A stretch of DNA of 64,000 bases from Streptomyces rhizoryzae (GCF_023155275.1 NZ_JALMUV010000006.1:169386-233385); one strand, 5' to 3'. Counted from the stretch's first letter, positions 41,171 through 52,487 are shown. Numbers and translations: made by a program. Notes: generated by a model not told the origin, from the letters alone.

Positions 41171-42853
41171 TCAGATCCCGGCGGCCGCCGACAGATCGCG
41201 CTTGATCGCGGACAGTGCCGCCGTCGCCTTCTCGCGGGCGGACGGGAGGGCGGTGGCGTCGGCGACCGGGACCACGACCTCCAGGTAGCACTTGAGCTTG
41301 GGCTCGGTGCCGCTGGGGCGGACCACGACGCGGGCCGCGTCGATGCCGTCCGCCGCGGAGCCCGCCAGGTAGTAGCGCAGGCCGTCGGTCGGCGGGAGGG
41401 CGGCGCTGCCCTCGTTGAGGTCGTCGGCGCGGGTCACGGCCAGGCCCGCCAGGGCCGCCGGGGGCTGGGCGCGCAGCCGGGCCATCGCGCCGGCGATCAG
41501 TGACAGGTCCTCCACCCGCACCGAGAGCTGGTCGGTGGCGTGCAGGCCGAACTCCACGGCCAGTTCGTCGAGGAGGTCGGCCAGGCCGCGGCCGTCCCGC
41601 TTCAGCTCGGCGGCCAGCTCGGCGATCAGCAGGGCGGCGGTGATGCCGTCCTTGTCGCGGACGCCCTCGGGGTCGACGCAGTAGCCGAGCGCCTCCTCGT
41701 AGGCGTAGCGCAGGCCGTCCACCCGGGCCAGCCACTTGAAGCCGGTCAGGGTCTCGGTGTACGGGAGGTTCGCACCGGCGGCGATGCGGGACAGCAGCTG
41801 CGAGGACACGATCGTGGTGGCGAACGTGCCGGCGGCGCCCTTGCGGACCAGGTGCGCGGCGAGCAGCGCGCCGACCTCGTCGCCGCGCAGCATCCGCCAG
41901 CCCTCGGGCGTGCCGGGCGCGGGGACGGCGACGGCGCAGCGGTCCGCGTCCGGGTCGTTGGCGATGACGAGGTCGACGCTGCCCGGACCGGCCGCGCGGG
42001 CGGTGGCGAACGCCAGGTCCATCGCGCCCGGTTCCTCCGGGTTGGGGAAGGCGACGGTGGGGAACGCCGGGTCCGGGTCGGCCTGCTCGGCGACGACCGC
42101 GGGGGCCGGGAAGCCGGCCCGGGCGAAGGCGGCGGTCAGGGTGTCCCGGCCGACGCCGTGCATCGGCGTGTAGACCACCGAGAGGTCCCGGGGGGAGCCG
42201 GGGGTGAGCACCGCGTCGGTGCGCTCCAGGTAGGCGGTCAGGACGGCGTCGTCCAGCACGTCCCAGCCGGACTCGGGGCGGGGCACGTCGGCCAGCGCGC
42301 GGACCGCGGCGATCCGCTCGGCGATGCCGGCGTCCGCGGGCGGCACGATCTGCGAGCCGTCGCCCAGGTAGACCTTGTAGCCGTTGTCCCGCGGCGGGTT
42401 GTGGCTGGCGGTCACCTCGACGCCGGCCACCGCGCCCAGGTGGCGGATGGCGAACGCCAGGACGGGCGTGGGCAGCGGGCGGGGCAGGAGCGCGGCGCGC
42501 AGGCCGGCGCCGACCATGACGGCCGCGGTGTCCCGCGCGAAGTCGGCGCTCTTGTAGCGGGCGTCGTAGCCGATGACGACCAGCCCGTCCCCCTGGCCGG
42601 TGTCCTTGAGGTACGCGGCGAGCCCGGCCGCGGCCCGGATGACCACCGCGCGGTTCATCCGCATCGGCCCGGCGCCCAGCTCACCGCGCAGCCCGGCGGT
42701 GCCGAACTGGAGGGTGCCGGCGAACCGGGCCGCCAGCTCGTCGTGCCGGCCGGCCTCGATGAGCCCGGCCAGCTCGTCCCGGGTCTCCGGGTCGGGGTCC
42801 TCGGCCAGCCACGCCTGGGCCCGGCCGATCAGCTCCGCGGGAACGGTAGCCAC
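41171..42853 (-). CDS. Phosphoglucomutase/phosphomannomutase-family mutase
   Basis: This 560-residue alpha-D-phosphohexomutase has LQFGTAGLRGELG near the start, VTASHNPPRDNGYKVY with phosphoserine Ser150, NDPDADRCAVAV (metal loop), the sugar-binding loop around LTGFKW, and VVRPSGTEPKLKCYLE. Members interconvert 1- and 6-phosphates of glucose or mannose; enzymes of this length (PMM/PgcA-like) can also act as phosphopentomutase on (deoxy)ribose-1-phosphate. Its position next to purine nucleoside phosphorylase favours the phosphopentomutase role, which would link both phosphorylases to DeoC. GTG 42853 has CAGGAG upstream. Confidence 0.88.
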   Translation of the reverse strand: MATVPAELIGRAQAWLAEDPDPETRDELAGLIEAGRHDELAARFAGTLQFGTAGLRGELGAGPMRMNRAVVIRAAAGLAAYLKDTGQGDGLVVIGYDARYKSADFARDTAAVMVGAGLRAALLPRPLPTPVLAFAIRHLGAVAGVEVTASHNPPRDNGYKVYLGDGSQIVPPADAGIAERIAAVRALADVPRPESGWDVLDDAVLTAYLERTDAVLTPGSPRDLSVVYTPMHGVGRDTLTAAFARAGFPAPAVVAEQADPDPAFPTVAFPNPEEPGAMDLAFATARAAGPGSVDLVIANDPDADRCAVAVPAPGTPEGWRMLRGDEVGALLAAHLVRKGAAGTFATTIVSSQLLSRIAAGANLPYTETLTGFKWLARVDGLRYAYEEALGYCVDPEGVRDKDGITAALLIAELAAELKRDGRGLADLLDELAVEFGLHATDQLSVRVEDLSLIAGAMARLRAQPPAALAGLAVTRADDLNEGSAALPPTDGLRYYLAGSAADGIDAARVVVRPSGTEPKLKCYLEVVVPVADATALPSAREKATAALSAIKRDLSAAAGI

Positions 42854-43044
42854 GTGATGCTCCTGCCTGTGGGTGCGTTGTGGGGGATGCCGTGCGGGCC
42901 CGGCCGCCCGCGTGCGGGCACGCCCGCCGGATCCGTCGCCGGCCCGCGCCGGCAGCGGGATCCTGCCGCCCGGGACGGTCCGCCGGTCCGGACGGCGGCC
43001 GGTTCCGGCCAGGGCCGGTGGGCCCTGTCGCCGGACTCCCGCCC

Positions 43045-43860
43045 TTAGATCTTGCCGAGGACCTCGCCGAGCAGCGCGCCCATCCGGGTCGCCGAGTCGC
43101 GGCCCGCCTGGAGCACCTCCTCGTGGTTCAGCGGCTCGCCCGTCATACCGGCGGCGAGGTTGGTGACCAGGGAGAGGCCCAGCACCTCGGCGCCCGCCTC
43201 ACGGGCGGCGATGGCCTCCAGCACGGTGGACATGCCGACCAGGTCGGCGCCCAGGGTGCGGATCATGCGGATCTCGGCCGGGGTCTCGTAGTGCGGGCCG
43301 GGGAACTGGACGTAGACGCCCTCCTCCAGGCTCGGGTCGATCTCCTTGCACAGCGCGCGCAGCCGCGGCGAGTACAGGTCCGTCAGGTCGACGAAGTTGG
43401 CGCCGGCGATCGGGGAGGTGGCGGTGAGGTTCAGGTGGTCGCTGATCAGCACCGGCTGGCCGGGGCGCATGCCCTCGCGCAGGCCGCCGCAGCCGTTGGT
43501 GAGGACGACGGTCTTGCAGCCGGCGGCGACGGCGGTGCGGACGCCGTGCGCGACGGCGGCGACACCGCGGCCCTCGTAGTAGTGGGTGCGGCCCAGGAAG
43601 ACCAGGGCCCGCTTCTCACCGATCTTGTACGACCGGATCTTGCCGCCGTGGCCGGCGACGGCCGGCGGCGGGAAGCCGGGCAGCTCGGTGACGGGGAACT
43701 CGTGCTCGGGGGCGCCCAGGGCCTCGGCGGCCGGTGCCCAGCCCGAGCCCATGACCAGGGCGACGTCGTGGGTCTCGGCGCCGGTCAGCTCGCGGAGGCG
43801 GGCGGCCGCGGCGTCGGCGGCGCCCTTCGGGTCGATGTCGGGGGTAACGGTTGCGTTCAC
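43045..43860 (-). CDS. Purine nucleoside phosphorylase
   Basis: This 271-residue enzyme of the trimeric PNP class has [27 protein letters not shown] (phosphate site), [46 protein letters not shown] and [15 protein letters not shown]. It cleaves inosine and guanosine with phosphate into base and ribose-1-phosphate, downstream of adenosine deaminase. GTG 43860 lies 7 bases after TACCCT. The operator CTACGCGCGTAG sits further upstream. Confidence 0.93.
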   Translation of the reverse strand: MNATVTPDIDPKGAADAAAARLRELTGAETHDVALVMGSGWAPAAEALGAPEHEFPVTELPGFPPPAVAGHGGKIRSYKIGEKRALVFLGRTHYYEGRGVAAVAHGVRTAVAAGCKTVVLTNGCGGLREGMRPGQPVLISDHLNLTATSPIAGANFVDLTDLYSPRLRALCKEIDPSLEEGVYVQFPGPHYETPAEIRMIRTLGADLVGMSTVLEAIAAREAGAEVLGLSLVTNLAAGMTGEPLNHEEVLQAGRDSATRMGALLGEVLGKI

Positions 43861-43867
43861 GCGGACG

Positions 43868-43897
43868 AGGGTAGCCGGTAATCCCCTACGCGCGTAG
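43868..43897 (-). promoter_or_regulatory. Nucleoside operator and leaderless promoter of the phosphorylase gene
   Basis: The minus-strand -10 box TACCCT (complement of 43868-43873) is 7 bases from GTG 43860. The perfect palindrome CTACGCGCGTAG (43886-43897) begins 13 bases upstream of the box, so it covers the region just downstream of or overlapping the -35. Confidence 0.68.
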
Positions 43898-43987
43898 ATG
43901 TCGCTGCCCACGGGCCTTCGGGGCGGGCTTTGTGGCTTCTGCCGAAGGGCTCCGGCGCGGGCCCGGGACGGGGCGGGCGGCGCCCGG

Positions 43988-44425
43988 TCAGCAGGGGCGC
44001 TTGCGGATCTCCATGACGTAGTCGTGCGGCGCGCCTGCCGACTCCGCGGCATCGGCGATCTCGCCCAGATAGCGCGCCGAGGGCAGGCCGCCCTCGTAGC
44101 CGTTGAGGACGTAGATCCACGCCGCCTCGTCGCCGTCCAGGGTGTGCGCACGGACCCGCATCCGGCGGTATATGCCCAGGCCGACTCCCTCCCAGCGGTC
44201 CATGGACTCCTCGTCCATGGGGGCGATGTCGTAGAGCGCGACGAAGAGCTGCGAGCCGGGGTCCTCGACCACCGTCGCCAGCGCACCCTCCCAGCCCATC
44301 TGCTCGCCGCCGAAGGTGAGCCGCCAGCCGTTCAGCCAGCCGGTGCCGCGCAGCGGGGAGTGCGGAGCGCGGCGGGACATCAGCCGCGCGTCGAGGTTGC
44401 CGGCGTACGCGGCGTAGAGCGACAT
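43988..44425 (-). CDS. Gamma-glutamylcyclotransferase-like protein
   Basis: This 145-residue protein of the GGCT/AIG2 beta-barrel family begins [16 protein letters not shown] (the YxxYGSN-like opening) and has [30 protein letters not shown] and [17 protein letters not shown] with the expected Glu region. The family removes gamma-glutamyl groups as 5-oxoproline, but substrates vary. ATG 44425 lies 7 bases after TACCCT, the same -10 as for the phosphorylase gene, so it appears leaderless. Confidence 0.78.
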   Translation of the reverse strand: MSLYAAYAGNLDARLMSRRAPHSPLRGTGWLNGWRLTFGGEQMGWEGALATVVEDPGSQLFVALYDIAPMDEESMDRWEGVGLGIYRRMRVRAHTLDGDEAAWIYVLNGYEGGLPSARYLGEIADAAESAGAPHDYVMEIRKRPC

Positions 44426-44574
44426 GCTTCCGAGGGTACGGGAGGTTCCCCGTCGGGCTCGTGGTACCGGAGGTTCGTACAACCGGCTGGCGAGAGCACG
44501 TGCCCGGCGCCCGCCCGGCGGGCCCCGCGCCCCCGGGGGAGAGCCACCGGCGGGCGTGCGGGACAATGGAGTAC

Positions 44575-46011
44575 GTGACTCGGATCGTGATCATCGGTGG
44601 TGGACCCGGCGGATACGAAGCGGCCCTGGTGGCGGCCTCGCTCGGCGCGGAGGTGACCGTCGTCGACTGCGACGGTCTGGGCGGGGCGTCGGTGCTGACC
44701 GACTGCGTCCCCTCGAAGACGCTCATCGCGACGGCCGAGGTGATGACGACCTTCGACTCCTCCTACGAGGAGCTGGGCATCATCGTCGAGGACGACACCC
44801 CGTACAAGGACCGCCCCGCGCGGGTGGTCGGGGTCGATCTGGGCAAGGTCAACCGACGGGTCAAGCGGCTGGCGCTGGCCCAGTCCCACGACATCACCGC
44901 GTCGGTCACCCGGGCCGGCGGCCGGGTGATGCGCGGCCGTGGCAGGCTGGAGCCCGGCCAGGCCCCGGACGGCTCGCGCAAGGTCACGGTCACCGCCGCC
45001 GACGGCTCCACCGAGGGCCTGATCGCCGACGCCGTGCTGATCGCCACCGGCGCCCACCCGCGCGAGATCCCCGACGCCCAGCCGGACGGCGAGCGGATCC
45101 TGAACTGGACGCAGGTCTACGACCTCACCGAGCTGCCCGAGGAACTCATCGTCGTCGGCTCCGGCGTCACCGGCGCCGAGTTCGCCGGCGCCTACCAGGC
45201 GCTCGGCTCCCGGGTCACCCTGGTCTCCTCGCGCGACCGGGTGCTGCCCGGTGAGGACCCGGACGCCGCCGCGGTGCTGGAGGACGTCTTCCGCCGCCGC
45301 GGGATGAACGTCATGGCCCGCTCGCGCGCCCAGTCCGCCAAGCGGGTCGGCGACCGCGTCGAGGTCACCCTCGCCGACGGCCGGACGATCTCCGGGACGC
45401 ACTGCCTGATGGCGGTCGGCTCGATCCCGAACACCGCCGGGATCGGCCTGGAGGGCGCCGGCGTCAAGCTGAAGGAATCCGGTCACATCTGGACCGACAA
45501 GGTCTCCCGGACGACCGCCCCCGGCGTCTACGCGGCGGGCGACTGCACCGGCGTCTTCGCGCTGGCGTCGGTCGCCGCCATGCAGGGCCGGATCGCGATG
45601 TACCACTTCCTGGGCGACGCGGTCACCCCGCTCAACCTCAAGACCGTCTCCGCCAACGTCTTCACCGACCCCGAGATCGCCACCGTCGGCTACTCCCAGG
45701 CCGACGTCGACAACGGCGTGATCGACGCCCGGGCGGTCAAGCTCCCGCTGCTGCGCAACCCGCGCGCCAAGATGCAGGGCATCCGCGACGGCTTCGTGAA
45801 GCTCTTCTGCCGCCCCGGTACGGGCATCGTCGTCGGCGGTGTGGTCGTCTCGCCGCGGGCCAGCGAGCTGATCCACCCGATCTCGCTCGCGGTGGACAAC
45901 AACCTCACGGTCGAGCAGATCGCCAGCGCCTTCACCGTCTACCCGTCGCTGTCCGGCTCGGTCGCCGAGGTCGCCCGCCAGCTGCACACCCGCAAGGCGG
46001 CCGGGGAGTGA
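44575..46011 (+). CDS. lpdA: LpdA-type NAD(P)H-quinone dehydrogenase
   Basis: This 478-residue FAD flavoprotein begins TRIVIIGGGPGGYEAALVAASLG (first half is the FAD dinucleotide site). The redox loop reads GGASVLTDCVPSK: one of the two disulfide Cys of lipoamide dehydrogenases is Ser. NAD-binding VVGSGVTGAEFAGAYQ, GVYAAGDCTG and the C-terminal interface (SPRASELIHPISLAV) are present, but the His-Glu pair is not evident. This matches mycobacterial LpdA (Rv3303c), a quinone reductase. I chose GTG 44575 because GACAAT lies 7 bases upstream; ATG 44566 is the alternative. Confidence 0.85.
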   Translation: MTRIVIIGGGPGGYEAALVAASLGAEVTVVDCDGLGGASVLTDCVPSKTLIATAEVMTTFDSSYEELGIIVEDDTPYKDRPARVVGVDLGKVNRRVKRLALAQSHDITASVTRAGGRVMRGRGRLEPGQAPDGSRKVTVTAADGSTEGLIADAVLIATGAHPREIPDAQPDGERILNWTQVYDLTELPEELIVVGSGVTGAEFAGAYQALGSRVTLVSSRDRVLPGEDPDAAAVLEDVFRRRGMNVMARSRAQSAKRVGDRVEVTLADGRTISGTHCLMAVGSIPNTAGIGLEGAGVKLKESGHIWTDKVSRTTAPGVYAAGDCTGVFALASVAAMQGRIAMYHFLGDAVTPLNLKTVSANVFTDPEIATVGYSQADVDNGVIDARAVKLPLLRNPRAKMQGIRDGFVKLFCRPGTGIVVGGVVVSPRASELIHPISLAVDNNLTVEQIASAFTVYPSLSGSVAEVARQLHTRKAAGE

Positions 46012-46293
46012 CCCCGGGGCCGTAAGCGGGCCCTTGGAATATTTGTGCCCACCGTGGGCACTTGGGGTGAAACGGTCCTGCACGCCCGGGTCCGGACAAC
46101 TCGCCCCAGGGGTCCGCGGCGGGCCGCGGAAGAGCGCAACTGGCCAGGTCCCGCGCGGGTTTGGCCACACTCCGTAACGGGGAGTGAGGCATGTGCATGC
46201 CGCATACCACGTGATGCGATGCCGGGTGAACAACTTCCGTTAATTGGTGCAACGTGCTGAAAACAGACGGTCGTTGGCGTTACTGTCAGTTTC
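46012..46293. promoter_or_regulatory. Spacer with lpdA hairpin and deoR promoter
   Basis: GTGCCCAC-C-GTGGGCAC (46045-46061) is a short hairpin after lpdA. CACTCC/GGGAGTG forms a second repeat near 46170-46190. The deoR-family promoter is CTGAAA (46257-46262), 18 bases, TACTGT (46281-46286), then 7 bases to GTG 46294. No CTACGCGCGTAG site is present here. Confidence 0.55.
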
Positions 46294-47265
46294 GTGTTCG
46301 CTGCAGAACGTCGCCAATTGATCCTAGAAATGGTGCGGGCCAACGGAGCCGTCTCGCTCCGTGAGCTCGCCCGCGTCGTCCAGACCTCCGAAGTGACCGT
46401 ACGGCGCGATGTGCGGGCGCTGGAGGCCGAAGGGCTGCTGGACCGCCGGCACGGCGGTGCGGTCCTGCCCGGAGGCTTCACCCGGGAGTCCGGCTTCCCG
46501 CAGAAGTCGCACCTCGCGACCGCCGAGAAGACGGCCATCGCCGATCTCGCGGCCGGTTTCGTCGAGGAGGGCGAGGCCATCGTCGTCGGCGCCGGGACCA
46601 CCACCCAGGAGCTGGCCCGCCGGCTCGCCCGGGTCCCCGGCCTGACCGTCGTCACCAACTCCCTCCTGGTCGCCCAGGCGCTGGCGCACGCCAACCGCGT
46701 CGAGGTGGTGATGACCGGCGGGACCCTGCGCGGGTCCAACTACGCGCTGGTCGGCAGCGGGGCCGAGCAGTCGCTCCAGGGGCTGCGGGTCTCGCGCGCC
46801 TTCCTCTCGGGCAGCGGTCTGACCGCCGAGCGCGGGCTGTCCACCTCCAACATGCTCTCGGCCAGCGTCGACCGGGCGCTGGTGCAGGCGGCGGGGGAGG
46901 TGGTGGTGCTCGCCGACCACACCAAGCTCGGCTCCGACACGATGTTCCAGACCGTGCCGACCGACGTGATCACCCGGCTCGTGACCGACGAGCCGCCCGC
47001 CCACGACGACCGGGCCGCCACCGAACTCCAGGCGCTGGCCGACCAGGGCGTCCAGATCTCCGTCGCCGGCAGCTCGCTCGGCGGGCAGGCACCGGACCGC
47101 CCGGGCCCGGAGGCCGCCCCGCCGGAGCGCCGGGGCCCGCGGCGGGACGTGCCGCTGCCGGGCCAGCGCCGCAGCCACCCGGGCGCGGCCGGGGCGCCGC
47201 AGCTCCGCCCGGCGGGCTCGCTCGGGGACGGCCGGGTGGCCGACCTGGCGCCCCGGCGCCGCTGA
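46294..47265 (+). CDS. DeoR-family transcriptional regulator
   Basis: This 323-residue protein has the DeoR helix-turn-helix (AERRQLILEMVRANGAVSLRELA, TSEVTVRRDVRALEAEGLLDRRHGGAV) and a sugar-phosphate-sensing ISOCOT domain (VGAGTTTQELARRL, VMTGGTLRGSNYALVG, VVLADHTKLG). About 65 extra Pro/Arg-rich C-terminal residues are unusual. GTG 46294 is leaderless after TACTGT. The ligand is likely a phosphorylated sugar such as deoxyribose-5-phosphate, which would make it a candidate regulator for the nucleoside operators, but nothing in the sequence proves that link. Confidence 0.85.
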   Translation: MFAAERRQLILEMVRANGAVSLRELARVVQTSEVTVRRDVRALEAEGLLDRRHGGAVLPGGFTRESGFPQKSHLATAEKTAIADLAAGFVEEGEAIVVGAGTTTQELARRLARVPGLTVVTNSLLVAQALAHANRVEVVMTGGTLRGSNYALVGSGAEQSLQGLRVSRAFLSGSGLTAERGLSTSNMLSASVDRALVQAAGEVVVLADHTKLGSDTMFQTVPTDVITRLVTDEPPAHDDRAATELQALADQGVQISVAGSSLGGQAPDRPGPEAAPPERRGPRRDVPLPGQRRSHPGAAGAPQLRPAGSLGDGRVADLAPRRR

Positions 47266-47310
47266 CGCGGGGGCGGGAGCGGGCCGGGGCCGCACCGGCC
47301 CGCCGCGGGC

Positions 47311-47967
47311 TCAGGCCCCGGTGCGGGCGGTGCCCGCCGCTTCCGCCTTCAGACCGCGCAGGGTCAGCGTCAGCAGCCGGTCGGCGAGCTGCGGATCGTC
47401 CGGGGACTCCTCGGCGGCCAGCGCGATGCCGTTGGTCAGCTGCATCAGATCGCCGATGGAGACGTCCCGGCGCACCGCTCCGGCCCGCTGCGCGCGGGCC
47501 AGCAGCGCGGCGCCGGCCTCGCCCAGCGGCACACTGCACCGCGCCATCCCCGAACTCTCGTCCGCCGACGCCGTCATCAGGGCCCGGGACAGGCCCCGGT
47601 AGGTGCTGGCGTGGGTGATCAGCGTGCGCAGCCAGTCGACCAGCGCGGTGCACGGCTGCGGGGCGTCGGCCAGCTCCCGGGCGTAGCCGAGCAGGGCCTC
47701 CACCTCGCCCTGGAAGACCGCGCCCATCAGCGCGGTGCGGTTGGGGAAGTGCCGGTAGAGGGTGCCGATGCCGACGCCGGCGCGGCGCGCGATGTCCTCC
47801 AGCGAGGTGTCCGTGCCGTGTTCGGTGAACGCCGTCCGGGCCTCGGCCAGCAGCCGCTCGTAGTTCCGGCGCGCATCGGCCCGCATGGGGCGCGCCGCGG
47901 CCGCCCCCGCCGGTGCGTGCCCCGCCGCGGACCGCTCCGCCCGCCGCCCTGCCGTCTCGGTCGCCAT
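47311..47967 (-). CDS. TetR-family transcriptional regulator
   Basis: This 218-residue protein has a 28-residue Ala-rich head, then the TetR helix-turn-helix (NYERLLAEARTAFTEHG, SLEDIARRAGVGIGTLYRHFPNRTALMGAVF) and a helical ligand domain ending in LTLRGLKAEAAG. ATG 47967 follows GGAAGG. It is divergent from the esterase gene 324 bases away, which may be a target. Ligand unknown. Confidence 0.88.
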   Translation of the reverse strand: MATETAGRRAERSAAGHAPAGAAAARPMRADARRNYERLLAEARTAFTEHGTDTSLEDIARRAGVGIGTLYRHFPNRTALMGAVFQGEVEALLGYARELADAPQPCTALVDWLRTLITHASTYRGLSRALMTASADESSGMARCSVPLGEAGAALLARAQRAGAVRRDVSIGDLMQLTNGIALAAEESPDDPQLADRLLTLTLRGLKAEAAGTARTGA

Positions 47968-48291
47968 CGCCCGTCCTTCCTCGGTCCGCTCCGGTCCCGG
48001 ACCCCTCGTCGCACGCCCGGCCGCCGGCTCCGGGCGGAGGACGTGCCGGCGGGGCCCGGCCCGGATGCGTCCAGGATGCCATCGCGGCGGGGGGCCGCGG
48101 ACCGGGTGTCCGCCCCGCGGATGCGGTGGCCGCGCGGCGGACGGCCGGTGACCGGCCGGCGTACCGCGGGCGGCGGGCCGGCGAACTCATGGGCGAGGCC
48201 GCAACGCCACCCAGGCAAGGGCCATCAAACCAGGCGCAAAGAGGTCTTCCGGGGACGTCCGGAGGCCGTCCGGAAGTCTGGGGAACAACGC
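47968..48291. other. Gene-free spacer between TetR and esterase
   Basis: I see no gene in these 324 bases. Near the esterase end, GACGTCCGG and GCCGTCCGG form a close direct repeat (around 48255-48273), which could be a regulator site. No clear -10 box was found for either gene. Confidence 0.4.
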
Positions 48292-49476
48292 ATGGGACTG
48301 ACCAGCCGGCCACTGCTGTACGCCATGATCGTGCTCGCCCTGGCCTGCGTGGGGGTCACGGCCTGGCTCTGGCCGCGGTTCGCCGGGCGCGGGCCGCGGG
48401 CGGTGCTCGGGCGGCTCGGCATGATCGCCGGGACCCAGCTGGCCGTCGTCGCGGTCCTCGGCCTCGCGGTGAACCGCAGCTTCCAGTTCTACGCCTCCTG
48501 GCACGAGCTGCTCGGCCTCTACGACGGGGCGCCGGCCGCGGCCGGCAAGTGGGGCGGTGAGGGCGCCGCCGGGCCCGCCGGCGACCCGTCCAAGGGCCTG
48601 GTGCAGCCCTCCGGGCCCGAGGGCCTGGACAAGGTGCACGGCGTGCCCAAGGGGCCGCCGGAGAAGAACGGCCGGGTCGAGACCGTGCGGATCGTCGGCA
48701 AGCGCACGAAGGTGGTGGACCCGGCCTACGTCTACCTGCCGCCGCAGTACTTCCAGCCGCAGTACGCCCGCCAGCGCTTCCCGGTGATCGTCGCGCTCAG
48801 CGGCTACCCGGGCGGGATATTCCTGCTGGGCCAGCACCTGCGGCTCCCGGAGACGGCCGGCCGGCTGATCCGCGGCGGCACCCTCCAGCCCACCGTCATC
48901 GTGATGCTCCGGCCCACCGTGGCCCCGCCGCGCGACACCCAGTGCGTCGACGTGCCCGGCGGACCGCAGGCCGAGACCTTCTTCGCACAGGACGTCCCGG
49001 AGGCGCTGCGGTCGCACTACCGGGTGGGCCGCGACCCGGGTGCCTGGGGCGTGCTCGGCTACTCCTCCGGCGGCAGCTGCGCCCTCCAGCTGGCCATGCG
49101 CCACCCCCGCACGTACACCGCGGCGGCCGCCCTCTCGCCGGACTACAAGGTGGCCAACGACCCGACCACCGGCAACCTCTTCGGCGACGGGAAGGACCGC
49201 GGCCGGCGCCGCGCGGAGCACGACCTGATGTGGCGGCTGGCGCACCTGCCCGTCCCCGACGTCAGCGTGCTGATCGGGACCAGCCGAAGCGGCGAGAAGA
49301 ACTACCCGGCGGCGAAGGCGTTCCTGGCCGCGGTGCGGCCGCCGATGACCGCGGACGCGATCGTGCTCGACCACGGCAGCCACAACTTCGCCACCTGGCG
49401 GCGCGAACTGCCCGCCGCGCTCCAGTGGATGAGCCGGACGCTGGTCTTCCCCGAGGAGGTCGCGGCGACGTCCTGA
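48292..49476 (+). CDS. Membrane-anchored esterase (antigen 85/esterase D-like)
   Basis: This 394-residue protein has two N-terminal helices (LLYAMIVLALACVGVTAWLW and MIAGTQLAVVAVLGLAV), a Gly/Pro linker, and an extracytoplasmic alpha/beta-hydrolase domain: VYLPPQYF, FPVIVALSGYPGG, VLGYSSGGSCALQLAMRHP (nucleophile Ser in GYSSG), and LDHGSHNFATWRRELP with the final His. It resembles mycolyltransferase-like esterases. The acyl substrate is unknown. ATG 48292 is used. Confidence 0.85.
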   Translation: MGLTSRPLLYAMIVLALACVGVTAWLWPRFAGRGPRAVLGRLGMIAGTQLAVVAVLGLAVNRSFQFYASWHELLGLYDGAPAAAGKWGGEGAAGPAGDPSKGLVQPSGPEGLDKVHGVPKGPPEKNGRVETVRIVGKRTKVVDPAYVYLPPQYFQPQYARQRFPVIVALSGYPGGIFLLGQHLRLPETAGRLIRGGTLQPTVIVMLRPTVAPPRDTQCVDVPGGPQAETFFAQDVPEALRSHYRVGRDPGAWGVLGYSSGGSCALQLAMRHPRTYTAAAALSPDYKVANDPTTGNLFGDGKDRGRRRAEHDLMWRLAHLPVPDVSVLIGTSRSGEKNYPAAKAFLAAVRPPMTADAIVLDHGSHNFATWRRELPAALQWMSRTLVFPEEVAATS

Positions 49477-49505
49477 CCGCCGCCGGCCGGGCCGGCACCA
49501 CGGGA

Positions 49506-49548
49506 AAGGGGCGGGCCCCCGGTACGGCGTACCGGGGACCCGCCCCTT
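49506..49548. terminator. Terminator between esterase and accA2
   Basis: A 20-bp stem with one mismatch pairs 49506-49525 with 49529-49548 (AAGGGGCGGG against CCCGCCCCTT at the base). The genes converge here, so it can act on both strands. Confidence 0.85.
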
Positions 49549-49564
49549 ACGGGCCGGTGGCCGT

Positions 49565-51334
<1,770 letters not shown>

Positions 51335-51861
51335 GATGGGTCCTTCCTTGGCGCTACGCCGCAACACACTGAACGCAGCGAGTTTAGGGACTGGCGACAC
51401 CGCGTGCCGACCCGTTCCCAGGGGTGAGCTTGCCCACACGGAGCGTGCACGCGGCGCGAACGAGGGAGCGAAGTCCGTTGGAATCCCAGGGTAGGCCCGG
51501 ATTCCGGGGCTCCGGCTCACGGCACGGTGTGGCCTAGGTCTCGAACTTCGGGCTCCCGGCGAACCGTCAATTCTTTGTGGAGTCCCTACGAATGGGCGAG
51601 TGAAAGTTTTCGGGTGGGCGCGGCGGGGGGCGGGGGCGCGGGGCATGGCGGAGGAGGGGTGGATGCGGTGGTGCAGACCCCTTGCCGTGAGTGTTACCCG
51701 GCAGTAGCGTGCGGGATACCTTCCGTACTCCTGGTAACAGCTCGTTCGCGGCGGCGCGTGGCGGCGCCGGGGCGGGGCCGGGGGTGCGGAGCGGCACACG
51801 GTGCGGGCGGCGGCCGCGAGGCGCCCGAAGCGCTCGACGGCGGCGGAAGTGGGGTGGGCGG
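51335..51861. promoter_or_regulatory. 527-base divergent region upstream of accA2
   Basis: I see no gene here. A possible minus -10 box TAAACT lies at 51379-51384. GTTACC (51693-51698) and GGTAAC (51733-51738) form a widely spaced inverted repeat, with GTAGCG and GTACTC between them. Long upstream regions of acyl-CoA carboxylase genes often carry fatty-acid-responsive operators, so this deserves a check. Confidence 0.4.
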
Positions 51862-52311
51862 GTGGTGGCGGCACGCAGACCGGTGGCCCTGGCGGTGGCG
51901 CTGGTCCTGGTCCTGGAGGCGGCCGGGTTCCTGCTGCTGAACTGGATCATGAGCATCGTGGTCGCCCGGCAGCAGATGTCTCTGGCCGGGCTGCGGCCGG
52001 GCGCGATGACCGCCGGCGCCTGGGCCGGCGGCGCGGTCTGCGCCCTCTTCCTCCTGCTGTGCGCCGCGGTGCTGCTGCGCGCCGCGCTGCGCGACCGGGC
52101 GCCCGGCCGCCTGGCGCGGATCGCGCTGATCTGCTGCGCGGTGCTGCACGCCGTGCTCGGCGCGCTGGCCGTCGGGCTGCTCGGCTGGCCGGCGTTCGGC
52201 GCCGCGATGGTGGTGCTGGCGCTGCTCGTACTGACCCTGGTGGCGTACGGCGAGGGGCGCCCGGACGCGGCACCGGTCGAGGACCCGGCGCCCGGCGGCG
52301 CGCCCGCCTGA
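51862..52311 (+). CDS. Four-helix membrane protein, unknown function
   Basis: This 149-residue protein has about four hydrophobic segments: [59 protein letters not shown] and [17 protein letters not shown], and a Pro/Ala/Asp-rich tail. Start GTG 51862 precedes VVAARRP. It has no recognised domain. It precedes the kinase cluster by 176 bases; the gap holds a 24-bp GC palindrome at 52369-52392. Confidence 0.7.
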   Translation: MVAARRPVALAVALVLVLEAAGFLLLNWIMSIVVARQQMSLAGLRPGAMTAGAWAGGAVCALFLLLCAAVLLRAALRDRAPGRLARIALICCAVLHAVLGALAVGLLGWPAFGAAMVVLALLVLTLVAYGEGRPDAAPVEDPAPGGAPA

Positions 52312-52487
52312 GCCCCGCCGCCCCCGGGGCGGCCCGAAGTCCGGCCCCGGCGGCCCCCGTTGGGCACCGGCCCCCGGGGCGCCCCGGGGGCCCTTGTAGG
52401 CTCGTCGGGCCGTTCGCCGCGGTGCCGCCCGGTCGCCGGGCCGGACGGCGGGCGGTGTCGGCAGGGGGAGCAGCGGGGGAGGGGCCC

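Noticed and set aside
46294..47265. Firm assignment of the DeoR protein as the regulator of CTACGCGCGTAG sites.
   Set aside because: No such site lies at its own promoter, and DeoR-family operators vary; the link remains a guess.
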